Shown piece by piece: positions 42,502 to 54,100 of a stretch of 62,000 nucleotides of DNA (position 1 is its first letter; each line of letters begins with the position of its first letter). A model generated the notes under the pieces. It did no database searches. It saw nothing but the letters and a program-made list of their open reading frames with translations, and had not been told where the DNA came from. Source of the stretch: Mesostigma viride (Eukaryota; Streptophyta; Mesostigmatophyceae; Mesostigmatales; Mesostigmataceae); assembly GCA_009746045.1 (NCBI GenBank), contig RPFO01000156.1, positions 4,885,091-4,947,090 on the forward strand. Direction: 5' to 3'. A program made the position numbers and the translations under genes.

Positions 42502-45500
42502 CGACGGCCTCAAAGATGCTAGCCTTGGTGACAGCATTGAACGCATTGTGGCAATCCACCTTCAGCGCCACATGGGTCGGATGCGTCTCGAGGTAGGCCT
42601 GCATGAACTGTGTGCACGATGATGTCGCTGCCCCCTTTGGTGGCGACGCCAAGCTGGGCCGCGACGGACTCCTCAGTATCACTCCGGTTGGGGCAGAAGT
42701 AGGCGCGAAACTCGGGGGCCTTTTGGCGACAAATGACCTTACTCACCAGCTTGCGTAGGACCTCGCCGCAAGCAATGGGACGAACGCGGCCAGCAGGCGG
42801 GGGGACGTCGTCTTTCAGGAGGGCAATGAGGCGTGCCCCAGCCAGCCAAGGGCGCGCCGCGGGGGCCAGGGACCCCGCGGCCAAGTCGGCGGCAGCCTCA
42901 AAGAGTGCGGTCGCCCCGCCATCATTGGCCCGCCATCACGGAGAGGTGCTCGTAGCGCCAGCCTGAGGGGCCGGTGGAGGAGGCGTTCGGCAGATCCTTC
43001 AGCACAGCCATGAAGATGTCCAGGTCCAGGACAATAGGCGGGGGCGGGGGGTGGCCGGGGCGGGCACCGCAAAGGCCGGTTCGTCGGGGTGAAGGTCGCG
43101 CAAAGCCTGCAGGGTCGGGGGAGTGGAGGGAGCCAACGCGGTCAGTTCAAGCTTTTGCATGGCCCGGCTCAATTCACCTACCTTCACCAACCGCATGACG
43201 TCAGCTTCCACCCGGGCAAAGGAGGCGGCCCCCGACACCCGGGTGGAGGCCGGAGGCTGCAGCGCCCACAGCCCTTCCCAATCCCCGAGGAGGAACCGCC
43301 GGCAGCGAGCGATGACCGCACCCTGTACGCCACGCACGCCCCGCTCCAACGGCGCTAAGAGGAGCCGGGGGGTGACGAGAAACAGCTTGTGGCCGAGTTC
43401 GTCGAGAGGGTGACTATGCATCCGGGCCAGGGAAAGCAGGGCGCAGCGCGTAAACAAGCTCCGGACGGGCGCGGTGAGGGACGTCCGGGAGCGTCATGCA
43501 AGGGTTGCGCGCACAGGCGGCAAAAGGAAGCGTGGCCAGGAATGCCCAGCCTGCCGAGAGGTCCCCCGGATCGCTCGTACCCTGCGATGCCGGTGGAGGG
43601 GCAGGGGCCGACCGAGGGGCCGCCCCGGACCGGGAGGCCGGTGCGGCCGCCAGGCCGCCGGGCCGCCGGGCAGGCCGTTCTGGGGGGTTTGGCGGCGGCA
43701 CTGCCGCTCATGCTGGTACCGCCCGTGGATCGAAAAAATCCGCTGGCAATGGGCTGCCGGGCAGCGGTAGAAGTCCATGGCGCGCATGGCGGCCTCCGTG
43801 ATGTGGGGGTGGGAAGCCCGAATGTGCACCAGCAACGAATTCCGGTTGGGCAGGCGCGCGCCACACGGGTCACCAAGGGGACCATCGACTTGGCAATAAT
43901 GGAAGCCATCTGAGGGGGTGCGCCCACCCGGTTGGGCCGGCCCGGGTCGAGAGGGGGAGGGGTCGGGAGCACCCTCAGCCAGAGGAACTACAGCTGCAGC
44001 GGAACCCAGGGCGGGGCCGGCCGCCGGGCGGTCAGCAGGGCTCGTGGCAGCCGAGGACAAGACCGGCGCGGGGACGGCCCCCACGGCCGGGAGGGGGGTG
44101 CTGGAGGAGGCAGCCAAGCCGGCGCGCGACCCACGACCACGCACAGGGGAGGCAGGTGTCGGGGCAGGCGCGTGGGACTGCATGGCGGCGCACGGACACG
44201 GGCGAGGGCCCCAGCGGGAGAACGCCAGGAGGCAAGGGGGAAAGGACCGCGGCCCGGCAAAGGGGGCAGGTGGCGGAGGTCGCGTGCAAGCTCGTGGCGA
44301 TGCAAGCTTGATGGAAGACGTGGCCGCAAGCAGGGAGGCGGCAGAGACCGTCACCAGGGCGAGGCAGGTCCAAGCAGATGGGGCAGGAGGGGCCGCTGGC
44401 AGTGACATCCACCAGGTGGGCCGGCCCGTAGTGGGCGGGCGCTGCGTCCCACCCCAGCTCCCAGCTCGGCAGTCGGGCGATCTCATCGGCGGAGAGAAGA
44501 CGGCGGCGCGGACCAGCAGGGTGCCAGGCATGGGGGATGCCCGCAAGCTCGAGCACATCGTGCAAGATGGCGGGCACGGCCGCACCCGCGCTCAGCTCAA
44601 GAACACGCCCCCCCCCCGCATCGTACAGAACCAGGTCGCCGGCGTGCACGGTGACAGGAGCCCCGAAGTCAACGCGCAGGCGGGCGGCTTGCGCTGGGGT
44701 GACCGCCGTAGTCAAGCGCCCGTGGGCCTGCGCAACAAGGCCGGCCGAGCCGGGCCCGGCAGAGGCAAGAAACGTGTGCCTAGCTGAGGGCGATCGAGCA
44801 AGGCGTGGTCGGTGGCCCCCCCAGCGAGATATGTCGCACGGGCGGCCTGCTGGGCCTGCACGGCAAGCCCTGTAGCAAAGAGCACCACCGCCTGCGCCAC
44901 TTGAGCGTCCAGATTCAGGAGCCATTCTTGGCGCACCGCGGGCAGGTGCCAAGGCAGGCGGCCGCCGGCATGGTAGTCCTCGAGGACAAACCCCCAAAGC
45001 GTGGAGGCAAGGACAGGGGGGAGGCTGCCTGCAGCATGTGCCGGACACGAACCACAAGGGCACTAAATTCAGGGGCCGTGGGAGCGTAGGAAACGCCGCG
45101 TGCAAGCCGACAGCGTCCAACAGCAAGGGGCAATACAGCCAAGAGAACGTGGCGTGCCGGAGCGCGCTGACGCCCGCAATGTTGGTGGGGGGCCAAACGG
45201 AGAAGTCGTGGGACCCAAGCGCGGCCGACCAGGGGCCCACCACAGGAGTCGCCGCAGGGTGTCCCACAGCCTCAGGGAGGAGAGCCGCCAGGGACCCCTC
45301 AAGCACAGGAGGACGCAGGTCAGTGGCCACCGCCGTGCTGGCCGGAGGTGGATCCCCAGAGCCAGGCGGGGCAGGGCCAGGGGACCCCGCGGAGGGGCCG
45401 GACGTGACGGCGCGGGGAGAGCGGGAGCACGGTGTGGAACCCTCCACGAGGTCCGCAAGGCCCAGGAGAGGGTCCAGCGAGGGGCTGCGGGAGGGGGCGC

Positions 45501-45620
45501 GGGCCGAATGGGATCCCGGGGTCGACACGGCCGCGCGTCGGGAGCCTAGGGACGGCCGAGGCGGGGCCACGCAATGAGGGCACGCCCAAGGACCCGGGGG
45601 AGGGCGAAATATATGTAAGG
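42502..45620 (-). pseudogene. LINE ORF2: RING-H2, C2H2 fingers and RT start
   Basis: N-terminal part of the LINE protein, in several frames. It starts with a CPHC motif near 45590 and a Pro/Ser/Ala-rich stretch. A long helical region follows, then a RING-H2 finger at about 44257-44393 (CPIC, CGHVFH, CPLC ligands). Next come two zinc fingers at about 43690-43870. The first has two Cys and two His (LLVHIRASH); the second has Cys, Cys, His, Cys (FYRCPAAHC, HERQC). Then come RT motif 1-2 (PIACGEVLRKLV) and motif A (ALKVDCHNAFNAV, about 42528-42565). N-terminal C2H2 fingers that bind target DNA are known in R2-type LINEs. A RING finger, usually a ubiquitin ligase module, is not a standard part. 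At least four frame changes occur. Confidence 0.72.
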
Positions 45621-45851
45621 TTGTGATATACCAACCCGAAGAAGGGCAACTCATGGACATGCTTGGCCCCCAAGGACAGCCAAATTGGATATGGGTAGGT
45701 TGGATGGCATCTGGTTTGCAAAATTGTGAAGTTACAGCCGATTTATCGGCAGGATCTCGGCCCGTTTAGGGGTTAGTTAAAGTAGGTACAAAGTACAAAT
45801 GGCTGGGCAGTGGTATGCGATACAGGTTTATGTACTCATTATACCGCATCA

Positions 45852-47789
45852 TGACGAGCCACGAGCCACGAGGTAGCCATGGCTGACGGCGGAGCTCATA
45901 ACTTTCACGTTTGAGCCCCAAATTCAGCTGTGAATATCACTATCGCTTCGTCTCTCTAAGACGCACATGCTGATATAATTTTCCGAATCTAACACGCAAT
46001 ATATGACGAGCAAACGTCCTTTGACGCAACGCAGTTTGGCGGATGCGCTCGCCCATGAAAATGCGGCAGCTGCGGCTGCAGCTTCGCCATCAGGTCCGGT
46101 AGACAGCGGTGACACTAGTCGTGCACTGGTGGCCACCCAGCAACCTCCCGGGCTTAATGCCTCGCCATCGGCATCGCCTGACCCGAAACGCACCCGCCCA
46201 GCCGACAAAACAGGATGGTCCCGCCCCTCGGAACCGCGCTTTCGGCCCCACCCTTTCAAGGTCGATGATCACGACTGGAACAACCTGTCTCCTTACGATG
46301 CTATGGACTGCATCTTCTACGGGGACTACGCCTCGCTTTACGACCTGTGCCTCCATCTTTACGACCAAGGTCGCCTCATCGGCAGCAACGGCTGCCGCTG
46401 GCAAACCCACGGCGCCCTGCTTGGCTGCCCCCGCCCCCAGCTCCAGCACACCATCCTCAACTCCCTTCTCGAGCGCTCTGACGACGAGATCTGGGCTCCA
46501 TCCATCTCCGCCCCCACCCTCCGTTCCATCCTCACGGAAGCCTTTCAGCAGCACGTGACCCCCTTGCTGCTGACGTCGCAGCAATGGGTGGCACGCTGGC
46601 TGCTGAACTTCCTCACATTTCCGCCGCTGCCGCCTCCACCTCCACTGCCATTTCCGCCTCCACTGCCGACATCAAAGCCCAGCTCCTCGACCTCGACCAA
46701 CGCCTTCAAGCCACCGCCAACGCCCTTGAGAGCTTGCATGACACCGCCGGCCTCACCGCCCAGGCGGTGAAGGACATCGCCGCCCAGCCGGCGTCTGCTG
46801 GCCCGGCCGGCGATGCTCCCTCCACCTGGGCGGACTTGCTTAAGCAGCACACCACCTCCACCACCTCCACCATCTCGGCACAACTCAAGCAACAAGCCCT
46901 CGACCTTCGCGAGGAAACCGACATCGCCCGGCGCAGCCACAATGTCATCGTCAAGCACTTCGACCAGCCGGCAGGTGAGACCTCCACGACCCTTCTTGAG
47001 GCATTTAAGCGCGACATTCTTGCCCCCATGCTACTCACTGGTGAGCTGGACATGTCGGCTGTCCGCCTCCCCCGCGCGCGGGGGAAGGCTGGCCCGGCAC
47101 CCGTGCTCCTCACCTTTAAGTACATGGCGGACAAGCTGTCGTTCCTTAAATGCCGCAAGAAGCTCTCGAGGACTCGCTTCACGCTGGACGACGACTTGAC
47201 CCTGGCCCAGCAACAGCGGCGACGCGAGCTATGGCCGGCCTACCTTCAGCTCCGGCACAGCGCAGGGGGGAAGCCGGTATACTGGAGGGGGGCGGTCATC
47301 CACGTTGACCACAAGCCCTGGCAGCCCCCTCCTGCCACCCCAGACTAGGGAATTCATACCAGTAGTGTAGATTAGTCAGGCTTAGCCTAGCATGTGGCCC
47401 ACGCGCATGTGCGCCCATAATGGCCCCCATGGATGTTGTCTACAGGATTTAGCCAAGCCCTGCCTATAACGGGACCCCCATGGATGTTGCATTAAGAATT
47501 TCGCCATTCTATGCCATGCAGAGAGATGCTCTCTGTAGAGAAGCCATGTCCTAGCTCTTGTATAGCCATGATGATCTTCCCCACCTATGACAGGCTCCCC
47601 TTCGCTGGGTGTTGCCTGAAACTCTGGGTGGTGCAGGTGCCCTAGTGCACCTAGAGCAAGTGTTGTTTACATTCCCACCCTTGCAGGAAGTAGCTTAGAA
47701 TGTATGATAGGCCATAGGCCCCTTCTCTGGGCTATGTGCTACATATACTCCCAACGGAGTTATGTTACAATTCAATTCAATTCAATTCA
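45852..47789 (+). mobile_element. Half-LINE (ORF1-only, HAL1-like), complete insertion
   Basis: An 11-bp target duplication, ATACCGCATCA, flanks it (45841-45851 and 47790-47800). Contents: a 151-base leader, an ORF1 (46003-47348), a 3' UTR and an (ATTCA)n tail. No RT is present. The 3' UTR matches that of the REL-type LINE copy at 30833-31181, so the LINE's enzyme probably mobilised it in trans. ORF1-only LINE derivatives are known in mammals as HAL1. Confidence 0.85.
46003..47348 (+). pseudogene. LINE ORF1 protein, one frameshift
   Basis: ATG 46003 follows a leader also found at 13868-14160. The first frame (to about 46585) has a disordered start, then a conserved block (DHDWNNLSPYDAMDCIFYGD, GRLIGSNGCRWQTHGALLGC) of unknown fold. 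A one-base change near 46585 moves coding to the second frame. That frame has a coiled coil (IKAQLLDLDQRLQATANALE), an RRM-like region (NVIVKHFDQPAGE, APVLLTFKYMADKLSFL) and a C-terminal domain (RTRFTLDDDLTLAQQQRRRE, VYWRGAVIHVD). This is the L1 ORF1p plan: trimerising coil, RRM and CTD binding RNA as a chaperone. The stop at 47348 is followed directly by the 3' UTR, so ORF2 is wholly absent. Confidence 0.8.
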
Positions 47790-48421
47790 ATACCGCATCA
47801 GGTTTAAGATCCTACCAGCTCTCAACTTTAAGATCGTCAGCCGTGGATTTGATTTTAGGTTTAATAAGATCACAGCCCTGGGTCGGCCGGACCACAATCT
47901 TAAATGTGTGTGGGGGGTGCCACCTCTAGTTAATCCTCTAGCGAAAGACGAACGAGACGATCCAGATCTCAATGCATTAACGTAAGTGTTGCTATAATAC
48001 GCCATAAGCCATTTATACAACCCGTTTATTCCAGGAATAGAGGAAGGAAACACAACTACACTGCCGTGACCCAAGCCTAAATGTGTTAATTCATTTAACA
48101 CACGCCGAGTGCACACACGAGGGGTAGAACGTGCATAAATGGTCACCAACGGTCCAACACGCTCGGGCCGACATGGCCCTCGCCTACAGATGCACGCTGG
48201 TCCACTACATCTACAGATGCACGCTGGTCCACTACATTCTACCAAAGGATCAGGACCACTAGTAAAGTACGCGGCGCGGCGCCCAAAGGCACCCAATGTA
48301 CCACGGTACTGTTACGAGGACAATAGTGTCCCGGTAGGAGCTACACGTAAACCTAGGGACAACCGAGGCAAAAGACCTAATTTACGTCCGTAACTACAAC
48401 GAATTGTTACGCGACGTAACA

Positions 48422-48431
48422 CCTCCCCCCC
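48422..48431 (-). promoter_or_regulatory. Gypsy polypurine tract
   Basis: GGGGGGGAGG on the coding strand abuts the TG that starts the 3' LTR. This is the expected primer for plus-strand synthesis. Confidence 0.6.
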
Positions 48432-48790
48432 ACAAAGGTAGGGAGCCCTCTCCCTACGCACAGGGAGGAAAACAAGGGGTAGGAAACCTAATGCACCCAG
48501 CACACACCAACACAATCGGCAGACCATCCAAGATACAAGGCACCAACGTATTAACTCGGTCTCCACCACCACGCCGGGAGGTGTAGGGTTAGCCAGCACC
48601 AAGCCTGGTGGTAGGTTCCCCTAACTGCCTGGAACAAAGTCCTTGCCGGGGGGAACGGCACTGGGCAGGACACACAGAGTAAACAAATCAGTACCAAGGA
48701 CCAAGAACGACCAGTCAACTGGCCAGAACGTGAGGGCGACTCTATATACCGGAGGGACAACACCCTCAGGTCGGGCCTAAGGCCCTCTAT
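48432..48790 (-). other. Gypsy region between ORF3 and the polypurine tract
   Basis: About 360 bases without a credible ORF. Likely untranslated trailer. Confidence 0.5.
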
Positions 48791-51113
48791 CTAATGGCCA
48801 TCCGTCTGGTAGGTACCACGGGAGGCCAGCAGGACATCCAGGTACGCCTGGTAGTGAGACACATCCTCAGCATTGTCGTGCCTATCTACAGTGAGGAAAA
48901 CATCGGCCCACACGCCGTCAGGAAAAAGACCCAGGAAGGCCCAGTAATACCTATGCTGCGTAAGAACGACCTGGCCCCGGGCCCAGTCCAGGAAACCACA
49001 GGCAAAGAGGCGTAGGAAAGGCTCTACCGCGATCAGGCAGAGAGCCCGCAGGAGCAGGCGATGGTACCGGATCCGAGGGCGCATACCCGTCGGGAAAAAC
49101 AGATCTACCAGGGGCTCCACGTTGGACGGCCACAACCGGATATGCCGAATCTCACGGGAGCGCCACCGACGGGCACACTGTCGCGACCCGAACGTCTCGA
49201 GGTAGTCGCTAGCCCGGGGAGGAGGATGACCCCGAGAGTCCAAACCCTGGCCCGGGATGGGCGCTGGACGACGGGCATCCCACTCTAGGATGGGCTGAAG
49301 GACCGTGCTGTACGTGGCACCCGGCACCGCAGGAAACTCTACCGTAAGGGCATCTGAGGCCATAATGCCCAGAGGCGGAGGGTAAGCCCACTGGAACCCG
49401 CCGTAGGTGTCCAAGTCATTGTGGCGCCTAGCCCAGCGATACAGGACGCGCCGAACCAGGATCTCACCCTGGAACACCGGATCAGCTAAAATAACCATGT
49501 CGAAAGGAGGCCGATCAGTCTCAACTGGTAGGCCACGGTCCCGCGGCGCCCGACACACCTGGAGAACCCGTAGGACATGGGCGAAATGGCAAGCTCGGCG
49601 GAGGCGCGCGGCAGGTCACACTGGCGGCAGGCGAGCGCAGACATACCGTACCCAAAGACAGGCGTGTCGCGCGACTCCGGAGTCGCATGCACCACAGAAG
49701 GGGCCCGATCCCGATCGCCCTCTGACAACTCCCGAAGGGAATCGGCAGCGCGGGTGGCGCGCGGGTCAGAGCCACTGGACCGAACAACCGCAGCCAAAGA
49801 CCGCGGGGCCGAAGGGACAGGGGCCGACGAAGGGGTAGGAACCGGCACAGACGCAGACGGCGCCGGTACAACAGGGGGCCGCGTCGGACCCGATGCCGCA
49901 GGGGGTCGCGACGGACCCGCCTCCGCAACTGGCGCGCCGGTCTCTGGGGGCGGAGCACCACCAGGCCACATGTTGAAAATAGGGCCCGTGGGGACAGGCA
50001 ATCCGGCATACGACTGGTTACCGTCCAAGCTCCAGTCAGGCACCGGGATCCTCTGCGGAGGACCGCCCTCCCAAAGCCTGGGAAGACCGCCCGGGTCGCT
50101 GAAGAAACCCCGCGAGGGCGGCGCTGACGTGGTGGGCGGCTCGGACGCGGCGGCGACGGGCGCGGCCGCTGGGACGGTGGACTCGCGCCGAGGCGCAGGT
50201 ACGTCAGTAGCAGGCGCAGAGGTAGCCGAAGGCGTAGGAGCCGCAGCAACAGAGGGAGCCGCAGCCGCCGAGGGCTCGCGCGGCACAGACGGACCCGTAG
50301 ACGTCGAGGCGACCGAAGGGGAAGGGGGCACAGCTGCGGCAGACACCCCACCTGGCGTGGCTGGAGCGTGCGCCTGGGCCGCCATGAAGGCCCCGAAGGC
50401 CGCCGTCAGGGACTGGATCTGCGCCTGCATCGCAGAAACTGTCGCCGAAAGAGGATCAGGCTCACGACCAGAGCCCAAAGGGGTAGGCTCCACCGATGCG
50501 CACAGGACCGACCTCGGTGAAGACGGGACAGGGGAAGGCGCCGACACTGAAGAGGAGGACGCCGCAGGGGAGGCCGAATACTCAGGAGAATACTGTGCCT
50601 CTACCGGCGCGTCCGTAGGAGTAGGGTCGCCCAATCCTACGCCCGCTGTCTGGTCTGCTATCTCCATGAACTCTACTGCCCGTAGAAGGTCGCAGGGGTT
50701 CTCATCTATTTCCGCATCACCCTCGGCCGGAAGCCAGGGGAACACATCCCGTAGGCAGGAGCGGCCCACAGGGGTAGAAAGGTAGGAAAACACCCTGGGG
50801 CACTGGAGAACCGCAGCTATCTGTCCCAAGGCTGGACAGCTGGAGCCACATTCTAGCAAACAGTGCCGGCATCGTCGAACCCGTGCAAAACAAGCTGGTG
50901 CGGTTCAGCAGGGGAGGGACCGTACCACGTGACCCCGAAGAGAGCCGCCCTGACTAAACCCGCATGCTGGGCCTGGAGGGCCGGCTGCACGACGCCACCC
51001 GGAAAACTGGACCGTGACACCCAACGGCCCGGAAGGGCCTCGAAGTACAGCTCAGGGTCCGGTAGGGGCAGGGACGGCAGCGGGCTCTCAGCCGGAGGGG
51101 TAGGCTCTGACAT
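48791..51113 (-). pseudogene. Gypsy additional ORF (ORF3) after pol, unknown
   Basis: ATG 51113 lies 77 bases after the pol stop. Coding runs to 48791 with frame changes near 50862 and near 49555, giving about 770 residues if joined. The N-terminal region contains LPDPELYFEALPGRWVSR and VLQCPRVFSYLSTPVGRSCL. Next comes a short coiled stretch (ATVSAMQAQIQSLTAAFGAF) and a long Pro/Ala/Ser-rich linker. The C-terminal block is rich in Arg and aromatic residues (RRVLYRWARRHNDLDTYGGF, RIRYHRLLLRALCLIAVEPF). I recognise no domain and see no signal peptide or membrane anchor typical of an envelope protein. GC content is far above that of the pol next to it, which suggests acquisition from another source. 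Confidence 0.55.
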
Positions 51114-51189
51114 GACGGCTGCGGAGGGGAGGGGACAACCAACCACCCGTCGACAGCAGACATAACATAAGAGAGGAGAAGGCCTACAA

Positions 51190-54100
51190 CTAGAGCTTGT
51201 GCAGGGTTTTATATTCCTGCAGCAGGCGACTACACCCATCTAGCTCACTCTCCGTATACCAGACCTTATCTACTTCACTACGAGCATACATCCACTTCAC
51301 TTTATACTGACGCTGGGTACCGCGGCCCTTTTTGATATCTCTATGGGCCACGATGCTTTCTACTTCGTCTTCTACTTCCCCAGTGTCAGGGTTATGCTCT
51401 AAAGGGGCAGGCGCTAGCTCTCTACCAGCGAACGTACTAGGGTGGTACAGTTTCAGCTGGCTCCTATGGAAGGTGTTTGAATGTGTCTGCCAAGAGGTAG
51501 GGATATCGACTTTATATAGAAATTTCCTACTCTAGACAAACACATGGAAGGGTCCTAAGAAGGCGGGCCTAAGTTTGACCTTAAGTTCTGCTTCAAACTT
51601 ATGAGCAAAACGGCCAACACGGGGGCCTTCTACTAATACTAGATCTCCTATTTCTATCTCAGGTGCTCTTCTATCTAAGGAGGCACGCAACCTAGCAAGG
51701 TACTTAGACTGAGCTTTTTGGTACCCTGAGATCGCGTGGTCATGAGCAGTTTTCATTCTATCTAGTAAGGACTGTACACCTTCTACAGTATCTCGGGACA
51801 CATCATCCTTGTCCCGTAGAGGACTAGCTAAGAGAGAGGTAGGGTAAGAGGCTGTCTACCAGTATCTAGAAGAAGGGCGTATATCCATGCGCAGCTTGGG
51901 GACAATTGTTGAGGGAGAACTCTACCAAACATAAATAATCCTCCCAATCACTTCCCGAGCCATTAACATAGTGCCTAAGCGCTTCTTCCACTACCCTATT
52001 AAGACGCTCTACTAAATGAGAGGAGGAGGAGTGGTAGGCAGTACCGTAGGTAACCTTGGTACCGATGGCAGCGAAAAACTGCTGCCAAAAATCTGAGGTA
52101 AATAACTTATCCTTATCACTAATAAACTGCCTACTCAAACCATGATATCTGTATACATTATTGAGGTATAGGCGTGCGCAATCACGTGCTGTGAGTTCTA
52201 AAGGACACGGCACGAGATGGCACATACGAGTAAAACGATCTATGAACACAAGGATCTGGGCATTGCCCCTATCATTCTTTCTAAAAGGTCCTACAAAATC
52301 CATCATGATAGAATCCCACGGCATGATGGGGTCAGGCAAGGTCCTAGGTTCTGCTATCTGTCCTACGTTATTGGGTTTCATCTCCTGGCAAGATTGACAA
52401 GTTCTAACATACTCATCTACATCCTTATAAAGGGAAGGCCAGTAATAAGAGCGGGCTACTAGGTCCCGTACCCGTTTACCACCCTGATGAGCAGCTAAGT
52501 CATGCAACTCAAAGAGCAAGGAGGAGCGACAGATAGGAGGGACATACAGGCGCCATTGAGGGGGAGAATCTGCTATCTGCACATATAAAAACCCACCTAC
52601 AAATTTACAAGGGTGCTTGCCTAATTGTTGGGGATGTGCAGCAATGGCAGCTAATGCTTCCGGCTCAGTGGCCGTAAATCTACTAATAAGACGTTCAAGA
52701 TCAGAGGTAGGCATCGCTACAGAGGTATCCAGAACAGGTTTAAAGAGATCTCCTACCGCCTTGCCAAAGAGAAGGGGAGGTCCTAGAGGGACTATGTTTT
52801 CATAAGACTTTCCTGACCTAGTCGCTATATGGCTAAGCGGTATAGAAATTTTATTTTTCCCCTCCCCCCCACCGAGGCCACGGGAAGGGCCTCACACGGG
52901 AGAGAGAGTCCTACGTGAGAAAGGAGATCAGGCATGCGAACAGCTGTATGAAAGAGGTAGGCATAGGATTCATCATCAGGTAGTTCACCATAAGGGGTTA
53001 CACCCATAGTAGTAGGAACTAGAGTAGTATTGAGAACATCAAGGTCCTCGAAAAAGGAGTAATCTGCACGACGAGAGAGTGCATCTGGTACTATGTTATC
53101 TACACCCTTAACATACTGAAGTTTAAAAGGGGAAAACTGTGCTAAAAATTCCATCCAGCGCGCTTGCCGAGGGGTAAGGTTGGGTTGGGAGAGAAGATGG
53201 GTAAGGGGACGGTGATCCGTTTGGATAACTAACCTATAAGGATCTAGCTCACAGGGTTCATTCAGGCAGACATCAAATTGAGCACCTTTAAGAAAGTGCT
53301 GCCACGCGTGGCAACAATACACCACCGCTAAGAGTTCCTGCTGGTGTACGGGATAGTTACGCTCCGCAGGGAGCATTGTCCTAGAGATATACTCAATTGG
53401 CTGTAAGCCCTGACCCTGATCCTGGAGAAGGACGCCCCTATAGCTACCTTACTAGCATCTGTAGCTACACAAAGGGTTTAGTAGTATCCGGTAGGATGAG
53501 TACAGGAGGGGAAAGGAGTAGGGATTTTAGACACTGAAAAGCCGACTGACATTCACTACTCCAAACAAAGGGGATATCCTTCTTTAATAAATGATTAATA
53601 GGGGCTGCTATAGTTGCGAAACGCGGGATAAAACGCCTATAGTAAGAAGCAATTCCTAGAAAACTACGTACACCTTTAACGTCGGTAGGAGTAGGCCATT
53701 CCTGAATTGACTTAGTTTTATCCGGGTCGGTAGCGACCCCGGCATCTGACAGAACGTGCCCTAAAAATGGGACACTCCTACCCGAACGAACTTTAGCACG
53801 GCGCGCCCACAAAGAATTTTCAGCCATTATTTCTAATACTTTCTTTAAATCACGTAGGTGCGTTTCAAAATCAGGAGAGTAAATAAGAATATCATCTAAG
53901 TAAGCTTGAGCACAAGAACGGTCATGCTCAGATAAAGAAACAGAGGAGAAGGAAGGATCCTTTAAATCAGAGGACACCTGAGGAAGGTGAGAATTTCCCA
54001 TAACAGGTCTAAGCACTTCATTCATTAACATTTGAAAAGAGGCAGGCGAGTTACAGAGTCCCATAGCCGCTACTCTAAACTGGTAATGACCAAAAGGGGT

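Larger units (their letters stand above)
31182..45724 (-). mobile_element. REL-type LINE (R2/NeSL-like), interrupted by element B
   Basis: Minus-strand non-LTR element. A long ORF2 runs from about 45620 to 31707 once element B is removed. A trailer of up to about 520 bases lies at 31182-31706. There is no LTR and no apurinic-type endonuclease. The C-terminal CCHC motif plus PD...D endonuclease and the N-terminal zinc fingers place it with R2/NeSL-like elements. The 5' end adjoins the Gypsy 3' LTR, so its true start is uncertain. No ORF1 is attached. Confidence 0.75.
45725..48421 (-). repeat. Gypsy 3' LTR, about 750 bp, split by a half-LINE
   Basis: On the coding strand the LTR starts TGTTACGTCGCGTAACA at 48421, straight after the purine tract GGGGGGGAGG. 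It can be followed to CTGTAACTTCACA at 45725, giving canonical TG...CA ends once 1949 bases (half-LINE plus one duplication) are removed. A 27-base direct repeat lies at 48184-48237. The partner LTR is outside the window, so the end at 45725 is an inference. Confidence 0.55.

Noticed and set aside
44032-45660. The whole 542-codon minus-strand ORF as one real protein
   Set aside because: The middle third reads better in other frames, so only the first part and the RING region are likely to be coding in this frame.
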